From NCBI GenBank assembly GCA_023417265.1, contig JAEZFY010000270.1:1-15299 (forward strand): DNA of 15,299 nucleotides, in the 5' to 3' direction. Positions 7,185 to 13,146 of this stretch are shown in pieces. Position 1 is the first letter of the stretch. Each line of letters starts with the position of its first letter. The notes beneath the pieces were generated by a model. That model had not been told where the DNA came from and ran no database searches. It saw only the letters and a program-made list of their open reading frames with translations. This stretch comes from Actinomycetes bacterium (GTDB taxonomy: Bacteria; Actinomycetota; Acidimicrobiia; Acidimicrobiales; Ilumatobacteraceae). A program made the position numbers and the translations under genes.

Positions 7185-7942
7185 GCGCCTCCGCTCCTCC
7201 CGCCACCGAGTGGCACGCCGAGCCAGCGGCCACGTCGGACCACCCGACCCGCCGCTGGGACGGCGCCTGGCCGATCAAGGGGCGCGAACTCGGGCTCCTG
7301 CTCGGCGCCTACGTCGGCATCGTCGTCGTGTGGACGCTCGTCGGCGAGACCTACACCGGCTGGGCCGCACCGAACGCGATCACCCGCTTCGACGAGCGCG
7401 TCGCCAACTGGATGGTCGACAACCGCACGCCGTTCCTCAACGATGCCGCCAAGGCGAGCGGCTACCTCGCCGACAGCTACTACAAGATCGGGGCCTCGGT
7501 GCTGATCTTCCTGGCCTTCTTGTGGGCGTGGCGGCGTTGGTACGAGGCCGTGTACATCGGGCTCCCGCTGGTGTTCGAAGCGTGCGCGTTCATCGTCATC
7601 ACGCACCTCGTCAAGCGCGACCGCCCCGACGTCGACCAGCTCGTGTCGTCGGAGATCCCGACCAGCTTTCCGTCGGGTCACGTCGCCGCGGCCACGGTGT
7701 ACGCGGCGATCGCGGTGATCGTGTTCAAGCACACCCGAGCCACGTGGGCTCGGGCCCTGGCCGTGACACTCGCGGTGATCGTGCCGCTGGTCGTCGCCTG
7801 GGCACGCGTGTACCAGGGCGTGCACTTCTTCACCGACGCCCTGGCCGGGATCGCGCTCGGTGCGGCGTCGCTGATCACGACCGACCGGATCCTGCGCCGC
7901 CACGAACCCGACGATCTCCAGCGTGTTTCACCGGGGGTCTGA
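7181..7942 (+). CDS. PAP2-family membrane phosphatase, C1 lysine not conserved
   Basis: Second PAP2-superfamily membrane protein of the unit, 253 residues. After a hydrophilic 34-residue N-terminus, membrane segments are seen near 36-55, 103-117, 125-141, 169-183, 191-207 and 218-234. Motif C2 is intact (P164-S-G-H167). C3 keeps R209-x5-H215-x3-D219 but has Ala208 in place of Ser. In C1 the R148-P149 pair is present, but the position of the phosphate-binding Lys (K-x6-RP) is Thr141; a Lys occurs at 145 instead (KRDRP). The catalytic His pair and Asp remain, so activity is possible, and some actinobacterial PAP2 proteins seem to vary at this Lys. It shares only the fold and motifs with the first PAP2 protein and is not a recent duplicate. 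Start ATG 7181 overlaps the DUF1206 stop. Its own stop sits in a hairpin loop at 7925-7955. Confidence 0.85.
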   Translation: MSASAPPATEWHAEPAATSDHPTRRWDGAWPIKGRELGLLLGAYVGIVVVWTLVGETYTGWAAPNAITRFDERVANWMVDNRTPFLNDAAKASGYLADSYYKIGASVLIFLAFLWAWRRWYEAVYIGLPLVFEACAFIVITHLVKRDRPDVDQLVSSEIPTSFPSGHVAAATVYAAIAVIVFKHTRATWARALAVTLAVIVPLVVAWARVYQGVHFFTDALAGIALGAASLITTDRILRRHEPDDLQRVSPGV

Positions 7943-7955
7943 CCCCGGATGAAAC
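7925..7955. terminator. Long hairpin between convergent PAP2 and moxR genes
   Basis: GTTTCA (7925-7930) and CCGGGG (7931-7936) pair with CCCCGG (7943-7948) and TGAAAC (7950-7955), 12 pairs with a one-base bulge at A7949. The loop GTCTGA holds the PAP2 stop codon TGA (7940-7942), and the element ends 1 base before the moxR stop (7957-7959). It is a good candidate for a bidirectional terminator serving both genes. No T-tract follows on either strand beyond the TTT/AAA inside the stem. Confidence 0.65.
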
Positions 7956-7956
7956 G

Positions 7957-8832
7957 CTACTTCTCGATCGAGAGTTCCTTGGTGGCCTTGGCGATGTCGC
8001 TCTGATACTTCAGCAGGATGTGCAGGGTGTCCTTGGCGGTCTGTTCGTCGATCGTCTCGATGTTGAGCAGCAGCAGCGTGCGCGCCCAGTCGAGCGTTTC
8101 GCTGACCGACGGCGACTTCTTCAGATCGAGCTGGCGGATCGAGCGGACCACCCGGGCCACCTGATCGGCGAGGTTCTCCTTGATCCCGTCGACCTTGGTG
8201 AGCACGATCTCGCGCTCGCGCTCGAGCGTCGGGTAGTCGACGTGCAAGTACAGGCAGCGCCGCTTGAGCGCCTCGGAGAGTTCGCGCGTGTTGTTCGACG
8301 TGAGGAACACGAGCGGGATCTGCTTGGCCTCGATCGTGCCCAACTCCGGGATCGACACCTGGTAGTCGGACAGGATCTCGAGCAGCAGCGCCTCGGTCTC
8401 GACCTCGACCCGGTCGACTTCGTCGATCAGGAGCACCACCGGCTCGTCGGCGGTGATCGCTTCGAGCAGCGGGCGGGTGAGCAGGAACTCGTCGGAGAAG
8501 ATGTCGTCGTGGACTTCGGTCCACGAGTCGGAGTTCTTGTCGGCCTGGATCCGCAGGAGCTGCTTCTTGTAGTTCCACTCGAACAGCGCTTTGGACTCGT
8601 CGAGGCCCTCGTAGCACTGCAACCGGATCAACCGGGCGCCGGTCATCTCGGCGATCGACTTGGCGAGCTGGGTCTTGCCGGTGCCTGCCGGGCCCTCGAC
8701 CAGCACCGGCTTGCCGAGCCGGTCGGCGAGGAACGCCACACCGGCGATTCCGTCGTCGGCGAGGTAGTCGACATCACGTAGGCCGTCGCGGACCTGCTGG
8801 ACGCTCTCGAACCGGTTCACCGTCTCGGCCAT
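7957..8832 (-). CDS. MoxR-type AAA+ ATPase
   Basis: Cytoplasmic AAA+ ATPase of 291 residues in the MoxR/CoxD group, which uses ATP hydrolysis to remodel or mature partner proteins together with a VWA protein. Walker A is GPAGTGKT (47-54), Walker B LLIDEVD (134-140), sensor 1 LTSNNTR (177-183), and the Arg-finger-like ALKRRC lies at 188-193, giving a full catalytic set. The C-terminal helical lid spans about 205-291. Sequence features such as LQCYEGLDESKALFEWNY (71-88) are typical of the CoxD-like subgroup that pairs with CoxE-like VWA proteins. That partner is probably the gene at 1108-2592. ATG 8832 is chosen over TTG 8871 because the promoter -10 box lies between them, 7 bases before the ATG. 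Confidence 0.9.
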   Translation of the reverse strand: MAETVNRFESVQQVRDGLRDVDYLADDGIAGVAFLADRLGKPVLVEGPAGTGKTQLAKSIAEMTGARLIRLQCYEGLDESKALFEWNYKKQLLRIQADKNSDSWTEVHDDIFSDEFLLTRPLLEAITADEPVVLLIDEVDRVEVETEALLLEILSDYQVSIPELGTIEAKQIPLVFLTSNNTRELSEALKRRCLYLHVDYPTLEREREIVLTKVDGIKENLADQVARVVRSIRQLDLKKSPSVSETLDWARTLLLLNIETIDEQTAKDTLHILLKYQSDIAKATKELSIEK

Positions 8833-8839
8833 GCCGGCG

Positions 8840-8845
8840 ACGCTA
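8840..8845 (-). promoter_or_regulatory. Candidate -10 box of moxR-type gene
   Basis: On the minus strand TAGCGT (8845 to 8840) fits TANNNT and ends 7 bases before ATG 8832, implying a leaderless mRNA. There is no Shine-Dalgarno sequence. A TTGACC that would serve as -35 is 20 bases upstream, longer than usual, and forms one arm of the inverted repeat at 8856-8871. Confidence 0.5.
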
Positions 8846-8855
8846 CCGGAAACAC

Positions 8856-8871
8856 TTGACCCGCTGGTCAA
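8856..8871. promoter_or_regulatory. Perfect inverted repeat, operator-like
   Basis: TTGACC, four bases CGCT, then GGTCAA: two exact 6-bp half-sites in the 118-base gap between the divergent moxR and ppsA genes. It covers the -35 region of the moxR promoter. The size and AT-rich outer bases are typical of a dimeric repressor or activator site, and stand out in this GC-rich background. No regulator gene is visible in the window. Confidence 0.5.
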
Positions 8872-8914
8872 TCGGATACCCCGCCGGGCCGCCTACCGCG
8901 GGTGACCAAAGGCC

Positions 8915-8944
8915 CTGACGTCACTCACCGGCGAGGCGGATGAT
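8915..8944 (+). promoter_or_regulatory. Candidate ppsA promoter overlapping TGACGTCA
   Basis: CTGACG (8915-8920) matches the TGAC core of a -35 box, and GATGAT (8939-8944) keeps the A2 and T6 of a -10 box, with an 18-base spacer. The -10 ends 6 bases before ATG 8951. The -35 overlaps the perfect 8-bp palindrome TGACGTCA (8916-8923), a possible regulator site. Both boxes are imperfect, so this is tentative. Confidence 0.35.
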
Positions 8945-8950
8945 GCAGAC

Positions 8951-11263
8951 ATGAGCGATGTCTTGGTTTCTGTGGAATCGATTCGCGCGCTCGGGACGCT
9001 CCGCCGCGACGACACGGCGATTGCCGGAGGCAAGGGTGCCAACCTCGGCGAACTGCTCTCGGCCGGCTTCCCGGTCCCCGACGGGTTCGTGATCACCGCC
9101 CCGGCGTTCCTGGCGGCGATGCACGCAACCGACGCCGGGTCCCGCCTCTGGGACGCCGTGCGCGAGGCGCCCGGCGCAACGCCCGACCGCGTCGCCGAAC
9201 TCGCGGCTGCGGCGCGCACCGACATCGCCCGGGTCGGTGTTCCCGACGAACTCGCCGCGCAGATCCGCGCCGCCCACGCCGACGTGCTGCGCACCGCTGG
9301 CGCCGACACGCTGGTCGCCGTGCGCTCGTCGGCCACGGCCGAGGACACCGCCGACACGTCGTTCGCCGGGATGAACGTGTCGTTCACCAACGTCACCGGC
9401 GACGACCTCATCGCTCGCGTGCTCGACTGCTGGGTCTCGCTCTACGGCGAACGCGTGATGGCCTACCGGGCCGAACGGCTCCTCACGGACGAGCCGGCGA
9501 TCGCCGTCGTCGTCCAGGTGATGCGCCCGAGCGAGCGCGCCGGCGTGATGTTCACGCGCTCGGACCACGGCGCCGACGAACTCGTCATCGAAGGTGCCTT
9601 CGGGCTGGGTGAGTTCGTCGTGGCCGGCACCGTCGAACCTGACACCTATCGCGTCGATCGCGCCACCGGGCACGTCCGCGACATCCACATCGGACGCAAG
9701 CAGCAGGCGCTCCTCAGCGACGCCCGCGGCGAACACATGGAACGCCTCGGCGACGCCGTCGCCTACGCCCGGGTGCTCAGCGACCGCGAGGTCGAGCGGG
9801 TCGCCCAGATCGGGCTCGCGATCGAGACCCACTACGGCAGCCCACAGGACATCGAGTGGAGCTTCGTCGGCGACGATCTGGCGATCGTGCAATCGCGACC
9901 GATCACGTTCGCGGTCGGCGAACCCGGCCCGACCGGCGGAGCCGGCGCGCCGGCGCAGGCTGCGGCGGGACCGCGCACCGTCCGGGTGCACGGCCTGGGC
10001 GTCGGTCCCGGACGGGCTGCCGGGCGCGTGCGGATCCTCCACTCGCCCCACGACGGGCACCTCCTCCACGACGGCGAGGTACTCGTCGCCGAGATGACCT
10101 CGCCCGATTGGGTGCCGACGCTGCGGCGGGCCGCGGCGCTGGTCACCGATGCCGGCGGCACCACCTGCCACGCGGCGATCGTCTCGCGCGAGCTCGGGAT
10201 CCCCGGCATCGTCGGCACCGGCAACGCCACCACCACGCTGACCGACGGCGAGCTCGTGACCGTCGACGCCGCCACCGGGCAGGTGTTCGCCGGCGACCTG
10301 CCGGTCGCGGCCACGCCCACCGCCACGCCAACGGCCGCGAATGGTGCCGGCACGGGCGTGACCCCGTTGGCCACACGGATCTACGTCAACCTCGCGGTCG
10401 CCGATCGGGCGACGCACGTCGCCGCGCTCCCGGTCGACGGGGTCGGCCTCCTGCGCGGCGAGTTCCTCGTCACCCAGGCGCTCGGCGGTGAGCACCCCCG
10501 CGCGCTGATCGCCGCCGGGCGCGGCACCGAGTTCGTCGACCGCCTCGCCGAAGGTTTGGCGACGATCGCCGGCGCGTTCGGAACGCGGCCCGTCGTGTAC
10601 CGCACGATGGACTTCCGCACCAACGAGTTCCGCGAGCTGGCCGGTGGTGAGCAGTACGAGCCCGCAGAAGCCAACCCGATGATCGGCTACCGGGGCTGCT
10701 TCCGCTACGTGCGCGACCCCGAGACGTTCGCGCTCGAGCTCGAAGCGCTGGCCAAGGCCCGCCGCGAACACCCCAACCTGCACATGATGATCCCGTTCGT
10801 GCGCACCGTCTGGGAGCTCGCCAAATGCCTGCGCCTGATCGACGCCAGCCCGCTCGGGCACGATCGCACGCTCCAGCGCTGGGTGATGGCCGAGGTCCCG
10901 TCCGTGATCTACCGGATCCCCGACTACGCGGCGATGGGCATCACCGGGGTGTCGATCGGCAGCAATGACCTCACCCAACTGATGCTCGGTGTCGACCGCG
11001 ACTCGGCGACGTGCGCCGAGCTGTTCGACGAGTCCGACGCGGCGGTGCTGTGGGCGATCGAGCAGATCGTGACGGCTTGCCACACGGCCGGCATCACCTG
11101 CTCGCTGTGCGGGCAGGCGCCGTCGGATGATCCGGCCTTCGCCGAGCAGCTCGTCAAGTTCGGCATCGACTCGATCTCGGTCAACCCCGACGCTGTCGAC
11201 CAGGTGCGCGCAAGCGTGGCCGCCGCCGAACAGCGCCTGCTGTTGGCCGCCGCCCGCCGCTGA
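8951..11263 (+). CDS. ppsA: Phosphoenolpyruvate synthase
   Basis: Converts pyruvate, ATP and water to phosphoenolpyruvate, AMP and phosphate, the gluconeogenic entry from pyruvate; soluble, cytoplasmic. The 770 residues show the three-domain order of the family. The PPDK_N ATP-grasp domain (about 22-320) begins with GGKGANLGEL and has VRSSATAEDT at 124-133. The swivelling phosphohistidine domain has His407 in GGTTCHAAI (402-410). The C-terminal PEP/pyruvate barrel has IGSNDLTQLMLGVDRDS (669-685) and the catalytic Cys720 in SLCGQAPS, then FGIDSISVNPD. CGQAPS and the SNDLTQ segment are characteristic of PpsA rather than of PPDK or PTS enzyme I. Slightly shorter than the roughly 790-residue E. 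coli enzyme. Two Ala/Pro/Gly/Thr-rich linkers (322-342, 450-472) separate the domains. ATG 8951 follows a weak promoter with no clear ribosome-binding site. Confidence 0.93.
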   Translation: MSDVLVSVESIRALGTLRRDDTAIAGGKGANLGELLSAGFPVPDGFVITAPAFLAAMHATDAGSRLWDAVREAPGATPDRVAELAAAARTDIARVGVPDELAAQIRAAHADVLRTAGADTLVAVRSSATAEDTADTSFAGMNVSFTNVTGDDLIARVLDCWVSLYGERVMAYRAERLLTDEPAIAVVVQVMRPSERAGVMFTRSDHGADELVIEGAFGLGEFVVAGTVEPDTYRVDRATGHVRDIHIGRKQQALLSDARGEHMERLGDAVAYARVLSDREVERVAQIGLAIETHYGSPQDIEWSFVGDDLAIVQSRPITFAVGEPGPTGGAGAPAQAAAGPRTVRVHGLGVGPGRAAGRVRILHSPHDGHLLHDGEVLVAEMTSPDWVPTLRRAAALVTDAGGTTCHAAIVSRELGIPGIVGTGNATTTLTDGELVTVDAATGQVFAGDLPVAATPTATPTAANGAGTGVTPLATRIYVNLAVADRATHVAALPVDGVGLLRGEFLVTQALGGEHPRALIAAGRGTEFVDRLAEGLATIAGAFGTRPVVYRTMDFRTNEFRELAGGEQYEPAEANPMIGYRGCFRYVRDPETFALELEALAKARREHPNLHMMIPFVRTVWELAKCLRLIDASPLGHDRTLQRWVMAEVPSVIYRIPDYAAMGITGVSIGSNDLTQLMLGVDRDSATCAELFDESDAAVLWAIEQIVTACHTAGITCSLCGQAPSDDPAFAEQLVKFGIDSISVNPDAVDQVRASVAAAEQRLLLAAARR

Positions 11264-11279
11264 CACCCATCAACCACAC

Positions 11280-11298
11280 GCCCGGCGTAACGCCGGGC
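11280..11298. terminator. 8-bp GC hairpin after ppsA
   Basis: GCCCGGCG (11280-11287), loop TAA, CGCCGGGC (11291-11298): a perfect 8-bp stem 17 bases after the ppsA stop. No T-run follows. It could be a terminator of ppsA or an mRNA-stabilising stem if ppsA and the alcohol dehydrogenase gene are co-transcribed. Confidence 0.45.
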
Positions 11299-11322
11299 CC
11301 AGAGATCCGGCCGGCCGGCGCC

Positions 11323-11338
11323 CGTCGGCTGGCCGACG
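11323..11338 (+). other. Second hairpin in the ppsA-adh gap
   Basis: CGTCGG, loop CTGG, CCGACG form a perfect 6-bp stem with a 4-base loop, 25 bases after the first hairpin. In a transcript coming from ppsA it would lie in the leader of the alcohol dehydrogenase gene. No function can be assigned. Confidence 0.3.
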
Positions 11339-11350
11339 CCACAAGCACAC

Positions 11351-11367
11351 GTGGCGCGCCGCGTCAC
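11351..11367. promoter_or_regulatory. Imperfect 17-bp palindrome before alcohol dehydrogenase gene
   Basis: GTGGCGCG, central C, CGCGTCAC: seven of eight half-site positions are symmetric, with a single G/T mismatch. It lies 20 bases before ATG 11388 and directly upstream of the Shine-Dalgarno sequence. It could be a protein-binding site, but GC-rich symmetric words are common in this DNA. Confidence 0.25.
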
Positions 11368-11375
11368 GCTGAATC

Positions 11376-11382
11376 AGGGAGG
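11376..11382 (+). promoter_or_regulatory. Shine-Dalgarno of alcohol dehydrogenase
   Basis: AGGGAGG ends 5 bases before ATG 11388, a strong ribosome-binding site. It contrasts with the leaderless starts elsewhere in the window and suggests that this gene is read from a longer transcript. Confidence 0.75.
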
Positions 11383-11387
11383 CCGCC

Positions 11388-12401
11388 ATGAAGGCAGCAG
11401 TCGTTCGCGAGTTCGGTCAGCCGTTGGTGCTCGAGGAGATCCCCACACCGACGCCCGGACCGGGCCAGGTGCTCGTGCGGGTGGAGGCCTCCGGCCTCTG
11501 CCACACCGACATCCATGCCGCCAACGGCGACTGGCCGGTCAAGCCGGCCCCGCCGTTCGTCCCCGGCCACGAAGGTGTCGGGTTGGTCGAACGTGTCGGT
11601 GCCGGCGTGACGCGTGTCGGCGAAGGCGACCGGGTCGCGGTGCCGTGGCTCGGTTGGGCGTGTGGCGAGTGCGACGCCTGCGCGTCCGGCTGGGAGACGC
11701 TGTGCCCGTCGGCGCGCTACACCGGCTACACCGTCAACGGCGGGTTCGCCGAGTACGTGCTCGCCGACGCTGCATTCGTCGGCATCGTGCCGGCGCAGAT
11801 CGATCCGCTCGACGCGGCACCGCTCACCTGCGCCGGGGTCACCACCTACAAGGCGGTCAAGGTGTCGGGTGCCCGGTCGTCCGATCTGGTCGCCGTGTTC
11901 GGTGTCGGCGGGCTCGGGCACCTCGCCCTGCAGTACGCCCAGATCGCCGGGGCGACCGTCGCCGCGGTCGACATCGTCGACCACAAGCTCGACGTCGCCA
12001 AGCGCCTCGGCGCGAGCTACACGTTCAATGCCGCGACCCAAGACGTCGTCGCCGAGCTGCAGGCGCTCGGTGGCGCCAAGGCAGCGATCGCCCTGGCCGC
12101 CTCGCCGCGAGCGTGCGAGCAGGCGCTCGCCAGCCTGGCGCGCAACGGCACGCTCGTGCTCGTCGGCCTGCCCCGCGACAACATCATGCAGTTGCCGATC
12201 TTCGAGACCGTGCTGCGCGGGGTGAAGGTTGTCGGCTCGCTGGTCGGCACCCGGGTCGACCTGAAAGAGACGTTCGCCCTACACGCCGACGGGCGCACGA
12301 CGATCGTGCGCGAATCGCGGCCGCTCGAGCAGGTCAACTCGGCGATGGCCGAGGTGCTCGCCGGTACGGTCGACGCCCGCCTCGTCTTCGATCTGCGCTG
12401 A
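11388..12401 (+). CDS. Zinc-dependent alcohol dehydrogenase
   Basis: Medium-chain dehydrogenase/reductase, 337 residues, oxidising alcohols to aldehydes (or the reverse) with a nicotinamide cofactor in the cytoplasm. Catalytic zinc ligands are visible as C38 in SGLCHTD, H61-E62 in PGHEG and C148 in TCAGVTTY. The structural zinc site is complete: C92, C95, C98 and C106 in the CGECDACAS...C pattern. The Rossmann loop GVGGLG lies at 172-177, and Asp195 at the end of the second strand favours NAD+ over NADP+. Motif spacing and length fit the bacterial AdhP/AdhA group of ethanol-type dehydrogenases. The substrate range is not determined. It follows ppsA by 124 bases with two hairpins between, so co-transcription is uncertain. 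Confidence 0.9.
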   Translation: MKAAVVREFGQPLVLEEIPTPTPGPGQVLVRVEASGLCHTDIHAANGDWPVKPAPPFVPGHEGVGLVERVGAGVTRVGEGDRVAVPWLGWACGECDACASGWETLCPSARYTGYTVNGGFAEYVLADAAFVGIVPAQIDPLDAAPLTCAGVTTYKAVKVSGARSSDLVAVFGVGGLGHLALQYAQIAGATVAAVDIVDHKLDVAKRLGASYTFNAATQDVVAELQALGGAKAAIALAASPRACEQALASLARNGTLVLVGLPRDNIMQLPIFETVLRGVKVVGSLVGTRVDLKETFALHADGRTTIVRESRPLEQVNSAMAEVLAGTVDARLVFDLR

Positions 12402-12440
12402 CGGGCGGCCCCCCACGGCCCGGACCGGGGCATCGCGGGC

Positions 12441-12446
12441 TAGGGT
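12441..12446 (+). promoter_or_regulatory. Candidate -10 box framed by an inverted repeat
   Basis: TAGGGT fits TANNNT and lies exactly between CGGGC (12436-12440) and GCCCG (12447-12451), a 5-bp inverted repeat. A start site near 12453 would give the gene at 12561 a leader of about 108 bases, which contains a 6-bp hairpin at 12479-12494 (loop GCTC). No -35 is recognisable. Confidence 0.35.
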
Positions 12447-12546
12447 GCCCGTGGCTCCGTACACCGGTTCGGGTCGCGCGGGCCGCTCGGCCCGTACCCA
12501 ACATCGCGCCGGTGGGTGCCGTTCGATGCGTGCGCGCACGCGTAGT

Positions 12547-12553
12547 GAAGGAG
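12547..12553 (+). promoter_or_regulatory. Shine-Dalgarno of the 90-residue protein gene
   Basis: GAAGGAG ends 7 bases before ATG 12561, close to the consensus. It fixes the start of an otherwise unrecognised small gene and argues that it is real. Confidence 0.75.
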
Positions 12554-12560
12554 AGTTCCC

Positions 12561-12833
12561 ATGGCCAAGCGTGCTTCCGGGCCGCCGCCCAACCCGTACC
12601 TCACGTCGGGCGCGGCTGCCGATCTGAGCCCTGCCAACCGGATCGCCTACGAGGTGTATGCGGCGCGGCGCGACCTGTTGCCCTCGATCGAGCGGATCAT
12701 GAACGCCGGGCTCTCCGACACCACCACTGAACGCGCGCTCGGGTTGTTCCGCGACTCGCTCGCCGACCTCGACGACCCCAACCGCGACCCGCAGGTGGCG
12801 ATCGCCGCCGCCAGCGCCGAGGACAAGGCGTGA
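12561..12833 (+). CDS. Hypothetical small protein, 90 residues
   Basis: I do not recognise a family. The protein is soluble and without a signal peptide, membrane helix or Cys. Residues 1-14 are basic and Pro-rich (KRASGPPPNPYL), residues 23-51 look helical (PANRIAYEVYAARRDLLPSIERIM), residues 55-72 form a second probable helix, and the Ala-rich tail after the DDPNRDP turn ends at 90. The case for a real gene rests on the strong Shine-Dalgarno at 12547-12553, the ATG start, a codon pattern like the neighbours and the following small gene on the same strand. It is probably co-transcribed with the gene at 12868, 34 bases downstream. Confidence 0.65.
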   Translation: MAKRASGPPPNPYLTSGAAADLSPANRIAYEVYAARRDLLPSIERIMNAGLSDTTTERALGLFRDSLADLDDPNRDPQVAIAAASAEDKA

Positions 12834-12867
12834 CGGCGACGCGCCGGCAGACGGCCGGGTCGCCCGC

Positions 12868-13119
12868 ATGAGCCACGCCCGCTTCCAGAAGCAACTGCGC
12901 GAGAAGGCCCGCCGCGAGAAGGCGGCGGCCAAGGTGCAGCGCCGCGAGGACCGCAAGGCCGAGGTCGCCGACGCCGAACCCACCGAAGGCGTCGCCGACC
13001 AGGCCACGTTGGTGGCCGAGCTGGCCGACCTCCATCGGCGTTACGACGCCGGCGAGGTGGAGTTCGACGAGTTCCTCGACGCCAAAGCGGAACTCACCGA
13101 ACGCCTCCAGATCACCTGA
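12868..13119 (+). CDS. Small basic protein with SHOCT-like C-terminus
   Basis: An 83-residue protein in two parts. Residues 1-32 are strongly basic and helical (FQKQLREKARREKAAAKVQ then RREDRK), of the sort that binds nucleic acid or ribosomes or forms a coiled coil. Residues 46-83 resemble the SHOCT short helical domain: repeated Leu, then a DAGEVEFDEFLDAKAELTERL stretch matching the family's L-x-x-G-x-I-x-x-x-E-F-x-x-K-x-x-L pattern. Full function is unknown; SHOCT domains are usually oligomerisation or targeting appendages. No strong Shine-Dalgarno is seen before ATG 12868, so expression may depend on the upstream small gene. It is convergent with the cold-shock gene and ends before the shared terminator region at 13127-13170. 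Confidence 0.65.
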   Translation: MSHARFQKQLREKARREKAAAKVQRREDRKAEVADAEPTEGVADQATLVAELADLHRRYDAGEVEFDEFLDAKAELTERLQIT

Positions 13120-13126
13120 GTCGCAG

Positions 13127-13143
13127 CGTCGTCGAAAACGACG
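13127..13143. terminator. Small hairpin with A/T loop next to the main terminator
   Basis: CGTCGT, loop CGAAA, ACGACG: a 6-bp stem 7 bases after the stop of the SHOCT-like gene. On the minus strand it reads as a hairpin with TTTCG in the loop, directly after the larger cold-shock terminator. Probably part of a two-stem bidirectional terminator. Confidence 0.4.
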
Positions 13144-13146
13144 AAT

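Noticed and set aside
8832..8871. TTG 8871 as the moxR start
   Set aside because: The added 13 residues are Ser/Gly-rich, without family similarity, and would place the promoter -10 box and the inverted repeat inside the gene.
8921..11266. 781-codon minus-strand open frame opposite ppsA
   Set aside because: Antisense shadow: composition dominated by Gly/Arg/His/Asp, no domain, while the plus strand has a complete PEP synthase with catalytic His and Cys.
12461..12500. T-loop-like GGTTCGGGTC and neighbouring stem suggesting a tRNA
   Set aside because: No acceptor stem, anticodon arm or D arm can be built around it; only a 6-bp hairpin remains.
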